Assembly (NCBI GenBank): GCA_958450365.1
Contig: CAUEEP010000368.1
Span: forward strand, 1-64,000
Length of the DNA: 64,000 nt
Source: Mesorhabditis belari
Taxonomy: Eukaryota; Nematoda; Chromadorea; Rhabditida; Rhabditidae
Reading direction: 5' to 3'
In this document: positions 11,446 through 23,042 of the stretch, piece after piece
Position numbering within the stretch: position 1 is the first letter of the stretch
Layout of the letters: each line of letters starts with the position of its first letter
Made by a program: the position numbers and the translations under genes
Notes under the pieces: generated by a model
The model's input: only the letters and a program-made list of their open reading frames with translations
What the model was told of the DNA's origin: nothing
Databases searched by the model: none

Positions 11446-11937
11446 ATCGTTTGCCAATGCAATGAATGGCTGACGATTTTTCCTGCTGACCTTTTTCATT
11501 CCTGGATATCCCGTAAGAAAAGCAAAGGTTTCGGCCTTCATATCGCGGGTCAATCTGCCGTAAACTGCAGCAGAAGCTTCGGGGTTTTTGCTCGGAATAC
11601 CGTGGTTGACAATCCATTGAATGGCTTCCGCCGAGTTGAGACTTCTGCGGCCAATAAATCCAACATGCTTGATGTGGGTCTTTATCGAAGCCTTGTAGTA
11701 AAAGTGGAAATAATCATCACTGTCACAATCAAGGTGGACTATCTCACATTCGTTGAGTTGAGTCTCAATGAAATGCTCAACAGGACCATGTTTCGATAGA
11801 GCTCCTGCGGGGAAGATGATGCTGAATGGCTGACGATTTTTCCTGCTGATCTTTTTCATTCCTGGATATCCCGTAAGAAAAGCAAAGGCTTCAGCCTTCA
11901 TATCGCGGGTCAATCTGCCGTAAACTGCAAACTGCAA
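11356..11937 (-). CDS. Unrecognised ORF of 193 codons with an internal duplication
   Basis: Uninterrupted frame on the minus strand. A segment of about 36 residues (AVYGRLTRDMKAE..., GYPGMKK[IV]SRKNRQPF) occurs twice, at residues about 4-41 and about 123-160, matching a direct DNA repeat of about 110 bp (11460-11570 and 11825-11930). I recognise no domain. The 3' end overlaps repeated DNA, so it may be a fragment of a mobile-element or host gene carried in with the duplications and not a functional gene. Confidence 0.35.
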   Translation of the reverse strand: MQFAVYGRLTRDMKAEAFAFLTGYPGMKKISRKNRQPFSIIFPAGALSKHGPVEHFIETQLNECEIVHLDCDSDDYFHFYYKASIKTHIKHVGFIGRRSLNSAEAIQWIVNHGIPSKNPEASAAVYGRLTRDMKAETFAFLTGYPGMKKVSRKNRQPFIALANDNSSWLYDDRVLEMKTPCFLRSINATRDCI

Positions 11938-12227
11938 ACTGGTGTTTTCTCATGAATCTAATTTTTTTGACTAGGATTGCTTTGAAAAATCAAATGTGGA
12001 ATAGAATAAGATTAACCTTTTCTTTTTTTCGCAGTCAAAATTTCTCAAGATCGAATTCGAAGAGCTTTTTTTCAAATGAGTCGACGAGAAACCAAAAGTC
12101 AAAAAAATTTTTTCGCAATCAAAATTTCACCTGCACTCATCAACCAGCTTTTCTACAGTCTTTCGTTTTTGTCGATTTTGTCCTTGAGACAATTTTTGGT
12201 GTTTTGAATTTTGAATTCATCATATTA

Positions 12228-15200
12228 ATGAATTCAACAATATTAATCATTTATCAACGTCCGAATTTATATATAATGTATTCGTATATATCTTTTGCTC
12301 TCGGGTTTCCAATCAATCTTTTCACTCTCTGGGTGATACTAGCAGTGAAACTTGAAATGGCAAGCATTTATCGATGGCATTTGGCTTTTTATCAAGTGAG
12401 TTTGTTATTGTAAAGCTCAATTTTCTAAAAAGTGAGCCAATCTGGTAGGGTTGCTCACCAAAACGATGAGATTTATCGATTTCTCGAAGAGTTTTGTTAG
12501 ATTTTTAGATCAATCACCAAACTGTAGCCAGATTCGTCGATCCTAGGACTCAAATTCATGATTATCACTCAAAAATTTATTTCGATTAACTCAAGAATTC
12601 AGTGCTGGTCTATTCTGTTTGATTTGGTGATTCACATGTCGAATCCCGAGTTCTTTTTCCCTACGTGGACCGGTAGACCGCATGGTCCTTTGGCTCAATG
12701 GGGTACCCTTAATGTGAAAATATTCTTGGTCAGTGATTTCGAATGAATAGCACAACTGATTAGTCTACATTATTTTAAATCTTGGGCTTGATTTGCCTTA
12801 GGATGAAAGCAAGGACTATAAGCCAGATCAGGTCAGGCAAGATAGGTTTAAAGTTCGGCAAAAGCCAGCCAGGCAAAAGCCAGCCAGGCAAAAGCCAGCC
12901 CGGTAATTTCCGGGCTGACCTGACTCGGGCCTTGCTCTGCTCTAAACCTCTGGCTTGGAATATCTACCTACCGTGAATACTGTAATAGTACCCCACCCCC
13001 ATAATGACGGTGCGGAGTGTTGCGTAGTCTAGCTTTGAACGAGTTTTTCTCGACGCTGGTTTATGCTACAATGCGCGCTTAGGTATCAAAAAATAGCTGA
13101 AATTCAGGGCTATTTTTTGATAACAAAGACGCATTTTTTGAAAGTACGGGTGCTTTGCAAAAAACGAAAGACTAAAAAACTTTTGCGACTACGCGACTGT
13201 ACGAGGGAGGTGGGGTACTATTACAGTATTTACGGTAATTACTCTTGGAACAATTCTGGATTTGAACTGGCGATGCTTTTAGATATTAGCTGCTTTCACC
13301 ATTTGCTCGATGATTCTCGCTTCTTATCAATGTTTTGCTTATCGACATTGGATTTTATTGAAAAATACGAATATTTTAAAGTAAAGTCTTATGCTATTGC
13401 TTTTATAAGGTTAAAATTTCAGATTTAAGCCATTTACGCTTGGGCTGCTTATAGGAATGCATTATTTTATATACAATTTATGGATTGGTGGAGCTGTCTT
13501 TGCTTTCCCGCTATCTTGTGATCCAAACAGTGTCCATTTACAAGATGTGATTCGAGTAGGTTTTGGATCGAACTCACATCGACTACAAAAACTCGAAAAC
13601 GGGCTAATTGCGGGCTACCTTGTATACCAGAAATCGAAGAAATCACTTCTAACGAATATATAGCGCTGAGCTTTAGCAAAATCCGGCCTTTGCTTTTCTG
13701 GGCACTCTTCCAAACGCTTGCAATATTTATGAAGCGCCTTCCTATCCACCAGTTATCATGCTCTCACCCGTTTCTTTAATTGAATTAGGAATCATTCTTA
13801 TTTTTTGCTATATGATACCATCGGTTCGTTAAATATCTATATGTTAAATAGTTTAATTGTTAATCTAAATCTATAATATTATCCACTTTAGAGTATTGCT
13901 ACGATTTGCTAATGCTAGTTAAATATCTATATGTTAAATATTGGGTTGGTGAAAACTGCCGGCTATTGTCATATGTGACAGTTCGAGCACTTTCTTCAAA
14001 AGAAACCCATTTTGGTGTCAATGGAAAAGTTGTAGAGAATCAAAAATTAGGCTTATAGCCAGATTTCCAAAAAGATACACTTCGTAGTTTCGCTTAAAAT
14101 GCAAGTTTTGTGAACATTCGTAAATTTGGCATTTCTTGAAAACCAGTTTTTGAATCGTTTTGGAAATTTGGCTATAAGCCTAATTTTTGATTCTCTACGA
14201 CTTCTCTATTGACACCAAAATGGATTTCTTTTAAAGAAAGTGCTCAAACTGGGCTGACGGCTGACATCTCCAGTCCTCCATTTTTGAGTCTCACACTGGT
14301 CTCACACACAAACCAAAATCCTACTACGAAAGAGGAATCCGCAAATTGCCTGTAAAATGGGCAGAAGTCGTCAATAATAATGGAAATTATTTGGAATGAA
14401 TTGATGGTTTTATGTTGAATAAATTCTAGTTCAAAGTCCGGCAACTTTCAATTCACCAACCCAATAGTTTAACTGTTAATCTAAATCTATAATACTATCC
14501 ACTTTAGAGTATTGCTACGATTTGGCATTGCTTTCAAATTCTCAGCGATAAGAATACCTACATGAGCAAAAAGACGATCAAATTGCATCGAAAACATTTA
14601 CATGGATTGATTCAAGGGGTTTGAAATCAAAGTTTTTCATTTCTCGGTCTAATTTTTAATCGTTGTACAAGAGGAAAACGTGATTTGATCGCTTAAACAG
14701 CTATTTTTTTCAGAATTTCTTACAACAAGAAGGTAAAGTTTTATCCTTTGGCCTAAAACCCTACAAATAACCATTGAATTGGTCAAATTTCGTTTTTTCG
14801 TGTGCTTATTGACAGTTAAACGGAAAATGAACTGCTCTAATTTTAAATAGTTTTGAGCTCAATTTCTAAATCTTTAGTTCCTGGTCCTTGTGATGACAAT
14901 CGCTCTACCGTTAGCCGTTCATGTCTATATTGTTTATGGGAATGTGATTGTTCCGCAAGGTTGTTCATTTATCAACTATTTAACAAAAAAAATCTAAATA
15001 AATAAACTAAATGAAACCAAATGAATATATTGGGCTGGTGAATTGAAAACTGCCGGACTTTGAACTAAAATTTATTCAGCATAAAACCATGAATTCATTC
15101 GAAATAATTTCCATGATTATTGCCGACTTCTGCTCATTTTACAGGCAATTTGCGGATTCCTCTTTCGTAGTAGGATTTTGGTTTGTGTGTGAGACAAGTG

Positions 15201-15954
15201 TGAGACTCAAAAATGGAGGACTGGAGATGTCAGCCGTCAGCCCAGTTTGAGTACTTTCTTCAAAAGAAACCCATTTTGGTGTCAATAGAAAAGTTGTAGA
15301 GAATCAAAAATTAGGCTTATAGCCAAATTTCCTAAAAGATATACTGAGTAGTTTCGCTTAAAATTCGCAAGTTTTGTGAAAATTCGTAAATTTGGCATTT
15401 CTTGAAAACCAGTTTTTGAATCGTTCTGAAAATTAGGATATAAGCTTAATTTTTGATTCTCTGCAACTTTCCCATTGACACCAAAATGGGTTTCTTTTGA
15501 AGAAAGTGCTCAAACTGCCACATATGACAATAGCCGGCAGTTTTCAATTCACAAACACAATATTTAACAAAAAGAAATCTAAATAAATAAATAAATAAAT
15601 AAACTAAATGAAACCAAATGAATATAAATGGCTAAAAATGCATTTCAGCTTTCAACAATTTCGTCATCGGTATCGCCTATTCTCACACAAAAATCTCATC
15701 TTTTAACATCGTTTTCTCTTCCCAACTTTATCGAAACTATTTGCATCGTTTGATACTAAAAGCATTGCAAAAGTAAGTTAAATCTTTTTAATGATCATTG
15801 AAAATTTAGAGAAACCCCGGCTCGTCTTGCTGCGCCAAGTCAACTCACTCGTACTTATTTAGAGAAAACACAGACAAACGTCTTGGCAAGAGTAAACAAT
15901 CAGCAAGAAGTTTCTGTATCTAATATGAAAAGGAAAACAGTTAATAAAGCTTAG
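12228..15954 (+). CDS. Chemoreceptor gene C: srh/sri-like 7TM receptor with C-terminal tail exon
   Basis: Nine exons splice to about 377 residues: 12228-12395, 12603-12728, 13283-13380, 13423-13555, 13677-13823, 14508-14618, 14878-14959, 15649-15772, 15810-15954. Motifs: GFPINLFTLW, RWHLAFYQ, PEFFFPTW, FAYRHW, and SQLYRNYLHR after TM7. Reading through the exon 8 donor would stop at 15776 (330 residues). Splicing the 37-bp intron adds a polar tail whose frame and sequence are preserved in gene D, so the tail is probably real. The start ATG was chosen because it aligns with the start of gene B. Introns hold a MITE and two mariner-type repeats. Likely sensory GPCR with unknown ligand. Its duplicate, gene D, is frameshifted. 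Confidence 0.82.
12850..12905. repeat. Three-copy minisatellite in intron 2 of gene C
   Basis: GCAAAAGCCAGCCAG-type units of about 14 bp are repeated three times. The corresponding place in gene D has a single copy (near 20555), so the expansion followed or varied after duplication. Confidence 0.6.
12969..13237. mobile_element. MITE of about 270 bp in intron 2 of gene C
   Basis: Inverted ends TACCGTGAATACTGTAATAG and its complement, with GTACCCCACC next to them. The same element is in gene D at 20640-20910, so it pre-dates the duplication. Confidence 0.75.
13941..14464. mobile_element. TTGGGTTGGTGAATTG element, copy 1 (intron 5 of gene C)
   Basis: Ends are TTGGGTTGGTGAA...ACTGCCGG and complement, with TA on both sides. 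The flanking host DNA, including the first bases of exon 6 (TTTAGAGTATTGCTACGATTT), is duplicated at 13890-13910. The interior includes a conserved FYRQFADSSF-coding stretch found in all copies. Confidence 0.85.
15030..15560. mobile_element. TTGGGTTGGTGAATTG element, copy 2 (intron 7 of gene C)
   Basis: Same family as 13941-14464, opposite orientation, with TA duplications. Part of its right end remains in gene D at about 24845-24897. Confidence 0.85.
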
Positions 15955-16011
15955 TTTTTGTCACAATTGCACCAAAGACAAGGCCGGTTGCTTTTACTTT
16001 TCAATATTTTT

Positions 16012-16284
16012 TGATGATGCTGACGACCTCAAAGCATTCGAAGCATTGGTTAAAAAGGGAAGAGGACTTCGAGCAGCAATCGTGACAAGCAAAACGCTTG
16101 AAAGGGGCTGGGCGCCGTTTGTCTTCGATTGAGATGGAAGACGAGCTGTTGAAGTAGATTCGTAAACAGTGGGAGGCAAAACTTTTGGTTTCTCGCCGAC
16201 TCATTTGAAAACAAGCTCTTCGAATTCGATCTGGATACTTGGTGGACGAATTCAAAAACAACTTTGAAGCCTCCGAAGGATGGC
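16012..16284 (+). mobile_element. Pogo/Tc5-like transposon fragment, copy 2
   Basis: Near-identical by eye to 9345-9600, ending at GAAGGATGGCTA, where the inverted-repeat arm begins. Dead fragment. Confidence 0.65.
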
Positions 16285-16285
16285 T

Positions 16286-18190
16286 AAAATAATAACTACT
16301 TACCAATCTATTCTCAAACTCAAATCTCAAAGTCTAAGCAGCCTTGAGATCTCAAAGAAAAGCTATTTTCGACTCTAAATCAAAATCATAAACTCTCAAG
16401 CGGTTAAACGAAACCTTAAGCTTCGTGATCTCTTCTAATTTAGCACTTTTTTGACGCCGATTAGGCCGAAAATTTACAATCAGGGGTTTTCGAGGACGAG
16501 GAATTCGAATCCGCTATTAGTTTTTAAAGAAAACTGCTCTATTTTTGGATTTTTTATTCGATTTATTTACCCAGATTTTAAAGAGTTTTGTGATGAACTT
16601 ATTGGTTCGGAAATTAAAACTCCTCAAAAACTAATAACGGATTCAGATTCTCTATCCCAGATTGCCTCCAGTTGCAAATTTTAAGGTCTACAGCTAACAT
16701 CTGTCGTGCGAAACCGCAGTCAAGTTAAAAATGACTTTATCGTGAATGTGTTAAGCAAAAGCAATACTTTATTCACTCAAAAATATCCGCTTCTTCCATC
16801 AATGTTTGTTTGGGTGCTTTGTCGAACATTTAAAACGATGTGATCTCTTTTAAATATTCGCAGAATCTTTTTCCGCATAAATGATCGATATGGTCTTGTT
16901 GAGAAAATGATTATGATTGAAGAGATTGTCGTGTGAAGGAGATGGATACAAGCACAAATATTATTGTAGACTGAAGCTTTACTGGTTGCTTTATAAACCA
17001 AAATTTGAGTTGGTAAGTTTACTTGGTTAAGATTATTCTTAAAACTGGTCAAAAACCTAATGAAAAGTATGATTTGATCAGTTTCAGGTTGATACTCACA
17101 AGGGACAGTCAACCGGGTGTGTCGGCCAAATGACACGAGCTATATACTATTCGATTTTTGAATTTTGTTCAATCAATGTTAATCAATATTGTTTAATGTT
17201 AATAAACATTTTTATAAGAAGTAATTTGAAAAAGATTTGTATTTGAAATGGAGATCAATTACCTCTAAAAAAAGCAAAAATAGTCAAGCTACGGACTCGA
17301 ACTCGAGAGTGTTTGCCTTGTATTCTAACCAACTGCCACTCAATCACCACTTCTTTTCAAAGCCTCAAAGCGACTGGGAAATCTGCTCGTAAACTCGAGA
17401 GATGATTTTTAAAATGCCATACAAAACTTTGAAAGTTTATAACTTTTGACAAAGTGCTGCTTTGCAAAAACGGAAAGCAGATTCGGATTCAGCGTGCAAT
17501 TTTGCTTCGAATCGTCTATGGCTCATGTCATTTGGCAAACCCAGCCAACTTCTCCTTGTCGACTAATTAATGGATCAGTGACAATTTGAGATCTTATCTA
17601 ATAATTTTTAGTCAGAGTGACAATGTTAAGCGAAACCATGTACTTAGAAGTTCATACTTGAGCAAACTGGCTGCAGGAATCGGTTTAGAAAGATTACTAA
17701 AACCAAACTTCCTCTACCTTGTGGAACCATTACTCTAGCTATTCCAACGTAGAGATAGAAAGCATAGGGAATGCCCATTGATAATAATGGAACAGCAACC
17801 TGAGAATTTTGATGAAATTGTAAGCTCAGATCTCCAAACCGCCATTAGCAAAGTTTTCATATATCTTTTGTGCATATTCTTCGTCGACAAACTCATGTGT
17901 CGTTCATTGTCCTCCAAAATTACATATGAATGCCACACGGCGTAGCCAGCCTAAACAGATTTGTGTAAGAAATGACACAGTATATTGTCCTCTTTTGGCA
18001 AAAATAGTTTCTGTACTTATTATGTACTTATGTGTACAATAGTTTGGCAAAAACTTTATGTACTTTCTGAGCTCTTAAAGCCCTCTAAAGCATGCCTGAC
18101 CTACCGCAACCCGATCTAAATCTTTATACCATAATTTTTACTATAATCTCTATCCTCTATACCAGCTTTGTGTTTCAATGTTACGATAAA
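16286..18190. repeat. Right arm of the large inverted repeat (partner 3003-5855)
   Basis: Reverse complement of 3003-5855 without the two MITEs of that arm. Carries the chemoreceptor fragment 16777-17950 and, at 16451-16684 on the plus strand, the 77-codon ORF also present at 5333-5566 (minus). Its outer boundary at about 18190 abuts a truncated mariner. Confidence 0.9.
16777..17950 (-). pseudogene. 5'-truncated copy of chemoreceptor gene A (exons 6-8)
   Basis: On the minus strand, exon 6 (17840-17950), exon 7 (17718-17799) and exon 8 (16777-16970) of gene A are present with intact splice signals and frame, but exons 1-5 are missing because the inverted repeat starts within intron 5. It cannot make a receptor by itself. 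The sequences still encode YNNICACIHLLHTT and RPYRSFMRKK. The intron between exons 7 and 8 shows the state before the MITEs inserted in gene A. Confidence 0.85.
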
Positions 18191-18192
18191 AA

Positions 18193-18894
18193 CTGACACC
18201 ATAACCTTCTTTTGATGCAAATTCGGCTTTGGAAAGTGTTGTGGAGCCTCTCCGGCGTCCAACCACTGAGCGTAACGTCGCCGGTTGTCGTGGAGGATCC
18301 ACAGACGACACCGCAAAACGACGATTTTTTTGATTTTCATTCAAGTCGTGCGGCACCCATTTATCGAGCTTTTTTGACTTTCCAATCCCTTTCAAGTGGT
18401 CGAAAATCGTCGTCTTGCCCACGCCAAGCTTCTCCGCAAGCTCTCGAATAGTCGTACGTGGATTTGCTTCCACCAGGACGAGGATTTGCTTCAGTTCGTC
18501 GTTACCGAGTTCAACAGGACGGTCACGACCTTCTTTATCTTCGAGATCAAAATCACCACCTCGGTATTTTCGGAACCAAGTTCGCACTGTTGACTCGCCG
18601 ACACTGCCTTGGCCCCAAACTTTGTTAATGTTACGAGTTTCAGCTGCATTGCGACCGAGTTTGAACTCATAAAAGAAAATCTGGCGAAAGTTGGTTTCGG
18701 ACATCTAAAACGGCGAAGCTTAAAATTTGCAAAAAATTTTATTTTCAACAAAATTTAAAAGTATGGTTAAAGAGAGCACGAACTCAGCTTTCTAATGGTA
18801 TATAACATTACAAGGTACCGAGCATACTTTATTGAGAAAAATGTACCCAAATAATAAACAATACAAAACGCTCATTCATTTCCCGACAACCTAA
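18193..18894 (-). mobile_element. 3'-truncated mariner transposon
   Basis: The right end (TTAGGTTGTCGGGAAATGAA on the minus strand, TA at 18895) is intact. A transposase frame runs from 18704: MSETNFRQIFFYEFKLG, VRTWFRKYRGGDFDLEDKEG, KWVPHDLNENQKNRR. It breaks by a frameshift/deletion before the first catalytic Asp. A second frame gives DNRRRYAQWLDAGE and HFPKPNLHQKKVM. The element is cut off at about 18193, where the inverted-repeat arm starts, so the DD34D triad is incomplete. Confidence 0.85.
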
Positions 18895-18895
18895 T

Positions 18896-19505
18896 AGATT
18901 CGTGAACAGTGGAAGGCAAAACTTTTGGTTTCTCGTCGACGCATTTGAAAGCTCTTCGAATTCGATCTGGATACTCGGCGGACGAAATCAACAACAACAT
19001 TCAAGCCTCCGAAGGATGGCTACAAAGGTTTCTCAAACGAGATGGATTCTCTCTTCGGGTGCCCACGTCGGTTGCACAGAAACCACCAAAGGAATTCGAA
19101 CAAGCCAAAGGAATTCGAATCTTAAACTTCGTGATGTATCATTCCAGTGATGGACGATGATTTCGGGAAGAAAAATGCTGGAAATTTGAAAGACTTTCCG
19201 ATGGAAGCTTACCTACAATGGGATGCCTGAGAAAGTCTCCCAAAGAAGTGAAAAAGAAGTGAAAGTTTCATCGTGAAGTCGTTCAAGACTTGTGGAATTA
19301 CAAACGATGTGACTAGAGATTGATTAAAACCATTGTTTCAGCAAGCCTAATTCCCATCGGGTTCTCGAAGCTTTCAGAAGCACCAATCGATCAAACGTGT
19401 GCCGAATTGCTGGAACAAATCGGCTTAAACGAGGATGTGAACAATGAGTTTGTCGACAGGCATGGTCATGACCGTTTATTAGAGTTTTTACGGTAATAAA
19501 TCTCA
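18896..19505 (+). mobile_element. Pogo/Tc5-like transposon fragment, copy 3
   Basis: Frame 18909-19160 encodes the CENP-B-like HTH (ASEGWLQRFLKRDGFSLRVP, TSVAQKPPKEFEQAKG). Further on, a KTCGITNDVTRD-like stretch is recognisable. It precedes gene D in the same arrangement as copy 1 and the exon relic at 10.4 kb. Confidence 0.65.
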
Positions 19506-20639
19506 ATAAAAGAATACAAAAATGTTTGATTTCCACTTGAAAAAATAAACTAAAATAACTTTTGTACCTAAAAACTTGAGAAATTATTTTCAAAAACAAT
19601 AACATGGCAAGGTGATTTCATGAAAAAAATTGGTTTTTTTTTCATAAAGCGATTTTTTTTTGAGTAGGATCGCTTTCAAAAAAAAAAATCAAATGTAGAA
19701 AAGAATAAGATTAACCTTTTCTTTTTTTCGCAGTCATTTCTCAACATCGAATTCGAAGAGCTTGTTTTCAAATGAGTCGACGAGAAGCCAAATGTCAAAA
19801 GAATTTTTTCGCAATCAAAATTTCACCTGCACTCATCAACCAGCTTTTCTGCAGTCTTTCGTTTTTGTCGGTTTTGTTCTTGAGACAATTTTTGGTGCTT
19901 TGAATTTTGAATTCATCATATTAATGAATTCAACAATGTTAATCATTTTACAACGACCTAATTTCTATATAATGTATTCGTATATATCTTTTGCTCTCGG
20001 GTTTCCAATCAATCTTTTCACTCTCTGGGTGATACTAGCAGTGAAACTTGAAATGGCAAGCATTTATCGATGGCATTTGGCTTTTTATCAAGTGAGTTTG
20101 TTATTGTAAAGCTCAATTTGCTAAAAAGTGGGTTAATCTGGTAGGGTTGCTCATCAAAACGATGAGATTTATCGGTTTATTGATGAGATTTTGTTAGATT
20201 TTTAAATCAATCATCAATCTGTAGCCAGATTCGTCGATCCTAGGACTCAAATTCATGATTATCACTCAAAAATTAATTTCGATTAACTCAAAAATTCAGT
20301 GCTGGTCTATTCTGTTTGATTTGGTGATTCACATGTCGAATCCCGAGTTCTTTTTCCCGACGTTGACCGGTAGACCGCATGGTCCTTTGGCTCAATGGGG
20401 TACTCTTAATGTGAAAATATTTTTGGTAAGTGATTTCGAATGAGTAGCACAACTGATTAGTCTACATTATTTTAAATCTTGGGCTTGATTTGCCTAAGGA
20501 TGAAAGCAAGGACTATAAGCCAGATCAGGTCAGGCAAGATAGGTTTAAAATTTGGCAAAAGCCAGGTCCAGGCCTAATTTCTGGGCTGAGCTGGCTCGGG
20601 CCTTGCTCTGCTCTAAATCTCTGGCTTGGAATATCTACC

Positions 20640-20910
20640 TACCGTCAATACTGTAATAGTACCCCACCCCCATAATGGCGGTGCGCAGTATTGCGTAGTC
20701 TAGCTTTGAACGAGTTTTTCTCGACACTGGTTTATGATACAATGCGCGCTTAGGTATCAAAAAATAACCCTGAATTTCAGCTATTTTTTGATACCAAAGA
20801 CGCATTTTTTGAAAGTACGGACTCTTTGAAAAAAAATGAAATACTAAAAAACTTTTGCGACTACGTGACTGTACGAGGGGGGGTGGGGTACTATTACAGT
20901 ATTTATGGTA
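20640..20910. mobile_element. MITE of about 270 bp in intron 2 of gene D
   Basis: Orthologous to 12969-13237: same TACCGT(C/G)AATACTGTAATAG ends. Confidence 0.7.
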
Positions 20911-21668
20911 ATTACTTTTGAAACAACTCTGAATTTGAACTGTCGATGCTTTTAGCTATTAGCTGCTTTCACCATTTGCTCGATGATTCTCGCTTCTTAT
21001 CAATGTTTTGCTTATCGACATTGGATTTTATTGAAAAATACGAATATTTTCAAGTAAAGTCTTATGCTATTGCTTTTATATGGTTAAAATTTCAGATTTA
21101 AGCCATTTACGTTTGGACTGCTTTTAGGAATGCATTATTTTATATACAATTTATGGATTGGTGGAGCTGTCTTTGCTTTCCCGCTATCTTGTGATCCAAA
21201 CAGTGTCCATTTACAAGATGTGATTCGAGTAGGTTTTGGATCGAACTCACATCGACTACAAAAACTCGAAAACGGAGTAATACAGGTTACTAACTAATTG
21301 TAAGTAGTATGAAGGCATAAAATATTGCTAATAAAAGTAATCAATGATTAGAATTATCGCTAGTAGACTTGCTTAACGATTGCTGTGATAGACCAGCGCA
21401 CTTACGGTGCCGATTCTCAACAAACAAATATTTGAATTTAGGACATACCAGTATCCGCACCAGTACTGTTAAGGGCTAGATACCATTTGTGGGCAGTTAA
21501 GCAAGTCAATAACTCCAGTGTTGCTCGCTCGTATGTTCATTGATCAATAGCAACTTGACTTGTACCACTTTGGTATTTCAATCTTATACTGAAGTCAAGT
21601 TACAGGATGGAAACAATTACGGAAATTAAGGAGACACGTACGCAAATTTTTGTTTTTTTCCGTTTCTC

Positions 21669-22205
21669 TTGTCAATTAAGATTTGGCAACATCTTATTTA
21701 CTTTTATTTTGGAAATTTCAGAATGGCGAAGAAATCGGAGCATAGATCGATGATCAACTACAAACGGGGAATGAGACAGAAAAGCATCGCCAGTCGATTC
21801 ATGGTGGCTAAGTTTGTTATTTCAAAGACAATTCAACGTGACAAAGCCTTGGAAATAAATTCCGATCGATTAGGACAAGGTCCAAGGAGAACAGTGACAA
21901 GGAGACGGTGAAGGAAGTGCGCCAAAGCTACAAAGAAGCCCATTCTCAACAAAAATTAGCCTCAAAAATATGTATCTCAAGACGTTTGATGGGATTGGAT
22001 TTCAGCGTTTGGAGTGTCCTAGAGGTCAATGCATGCTTTAAAGCTCATTCAACCATTGATTCTTTGAAGAAATCTCTTCGAAAGGCTTGATGTGCCTATC
22101 TTTCTGCCACCTTTGATGCTTTTCCGTGTCGTCTTCAAGCATATATTCCAGCGAAAGGAGATCTTCTTGAAAAGAACCAACTTTTCTTGTTTTTTTATAA
22201 AGAAT
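21669..22205 (+). mobile_element. Remnant of a Tc1-like transposase gene in intron 4 of gene D
   Basis: 21723-21911 encodes an N-terminal HTH region (YKRGMRQKSIASRF, KFVISKTIQRD, GQGPRRTVTRRR). 21980-22200 encodes the family's C-terminus (DFSVWSVLE, IDSLKKSLRKA, then FPCRLQAYIPAKGDLLEK in frame after a stop). The DDE catalytic core between them is missing, so the copy is internally deleted and inactive. Clear terminal repeats were not found. Confidence 0.65.
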
Positions 22206-22256
22206 AAATTTGTTCCCTAAGATTATTGTTAACAACAAACAGTGATTATTAAACTA

Positions 22257-22776
22257 TTGGGTTGGGGAGAATGAGTCGGCGCCATACTTTAAAGGGACTT
22301 TTTGCACACATAAAGCCTTCTTTAAACATACGTTTGGTTTCATCAAAAGGATCCACTATTTCTTTACAAAATCACTTTTGAGAGATTCCACAAAGCTTTT
22401 CTTTCGTGGAGTTTATGAACTTCCAAACGCAGCTGGTTAAAATGGCAAACAGTCCGACTCATCATTTGAACAGTTTCTTTCACATAAACCTTCTTTGGTG
22501 TTTATATAAAAAACATAGAGCACATTCAATTACTTAAGTTGCCAAATTTGCAGGAAGATCCCACCAATGGTTTTTTCTAGATGACAGTTTGTAGTTTTTG
22601 TGAAAAAATGGCTTTTTCTTGAGCCGTGGCGCTGTTTGAATTTTCTTTTAAATGTCATTTTGTAGAGAATTAGTTAACCATTCTACTAATATCAAACGCA
22701 TATTATTTGACGAAGTCGAATAGAAGTTTTAGACATTTTTTTGATTTTCGGCGCCGACGGATTCTCCCCAACCCAA
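22257..22776. mobile_element. TTGGGTTGGGGAGAATG element, copy 1
   Basis: 520 bp with inverted ends TTGGGTTGGGGAGAATGAGT / complement, next to GGCGCCGA, and TA duplications. A second copy of the same length is at 39106-39624. Confidence 0.85.
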
Positions 22777-23042
22777 TAGAAATATATTGGTTTTCGTAAT
22801 TGCGCGCCACCTTGTATCTCAGAAATCGAAGAAATCACTTTTAAAGAATATATAGCGCTGAACTTTAGCAAAATCCGGCTTTTGCTTTTCTGGGCACTCT
22901 TCCAAACGCTTGCAATATTTATGAAGCGCCTTCCTATCCACCAGTTATCATGCTCTCACCCGTTTCTTTAATTGAATTAGGAATCATTCTTATTTTTTGT
23001 TATATGATACCATCGGTTAGTTAAATATCTATATGTTAAATA

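Noticed and set aside
14244..14444. 66-codon ORF (also at 24174 and 58543)
   Set aside because: Part of the interior of a repeated non-autonomous element. The conservation is that of the repeat.
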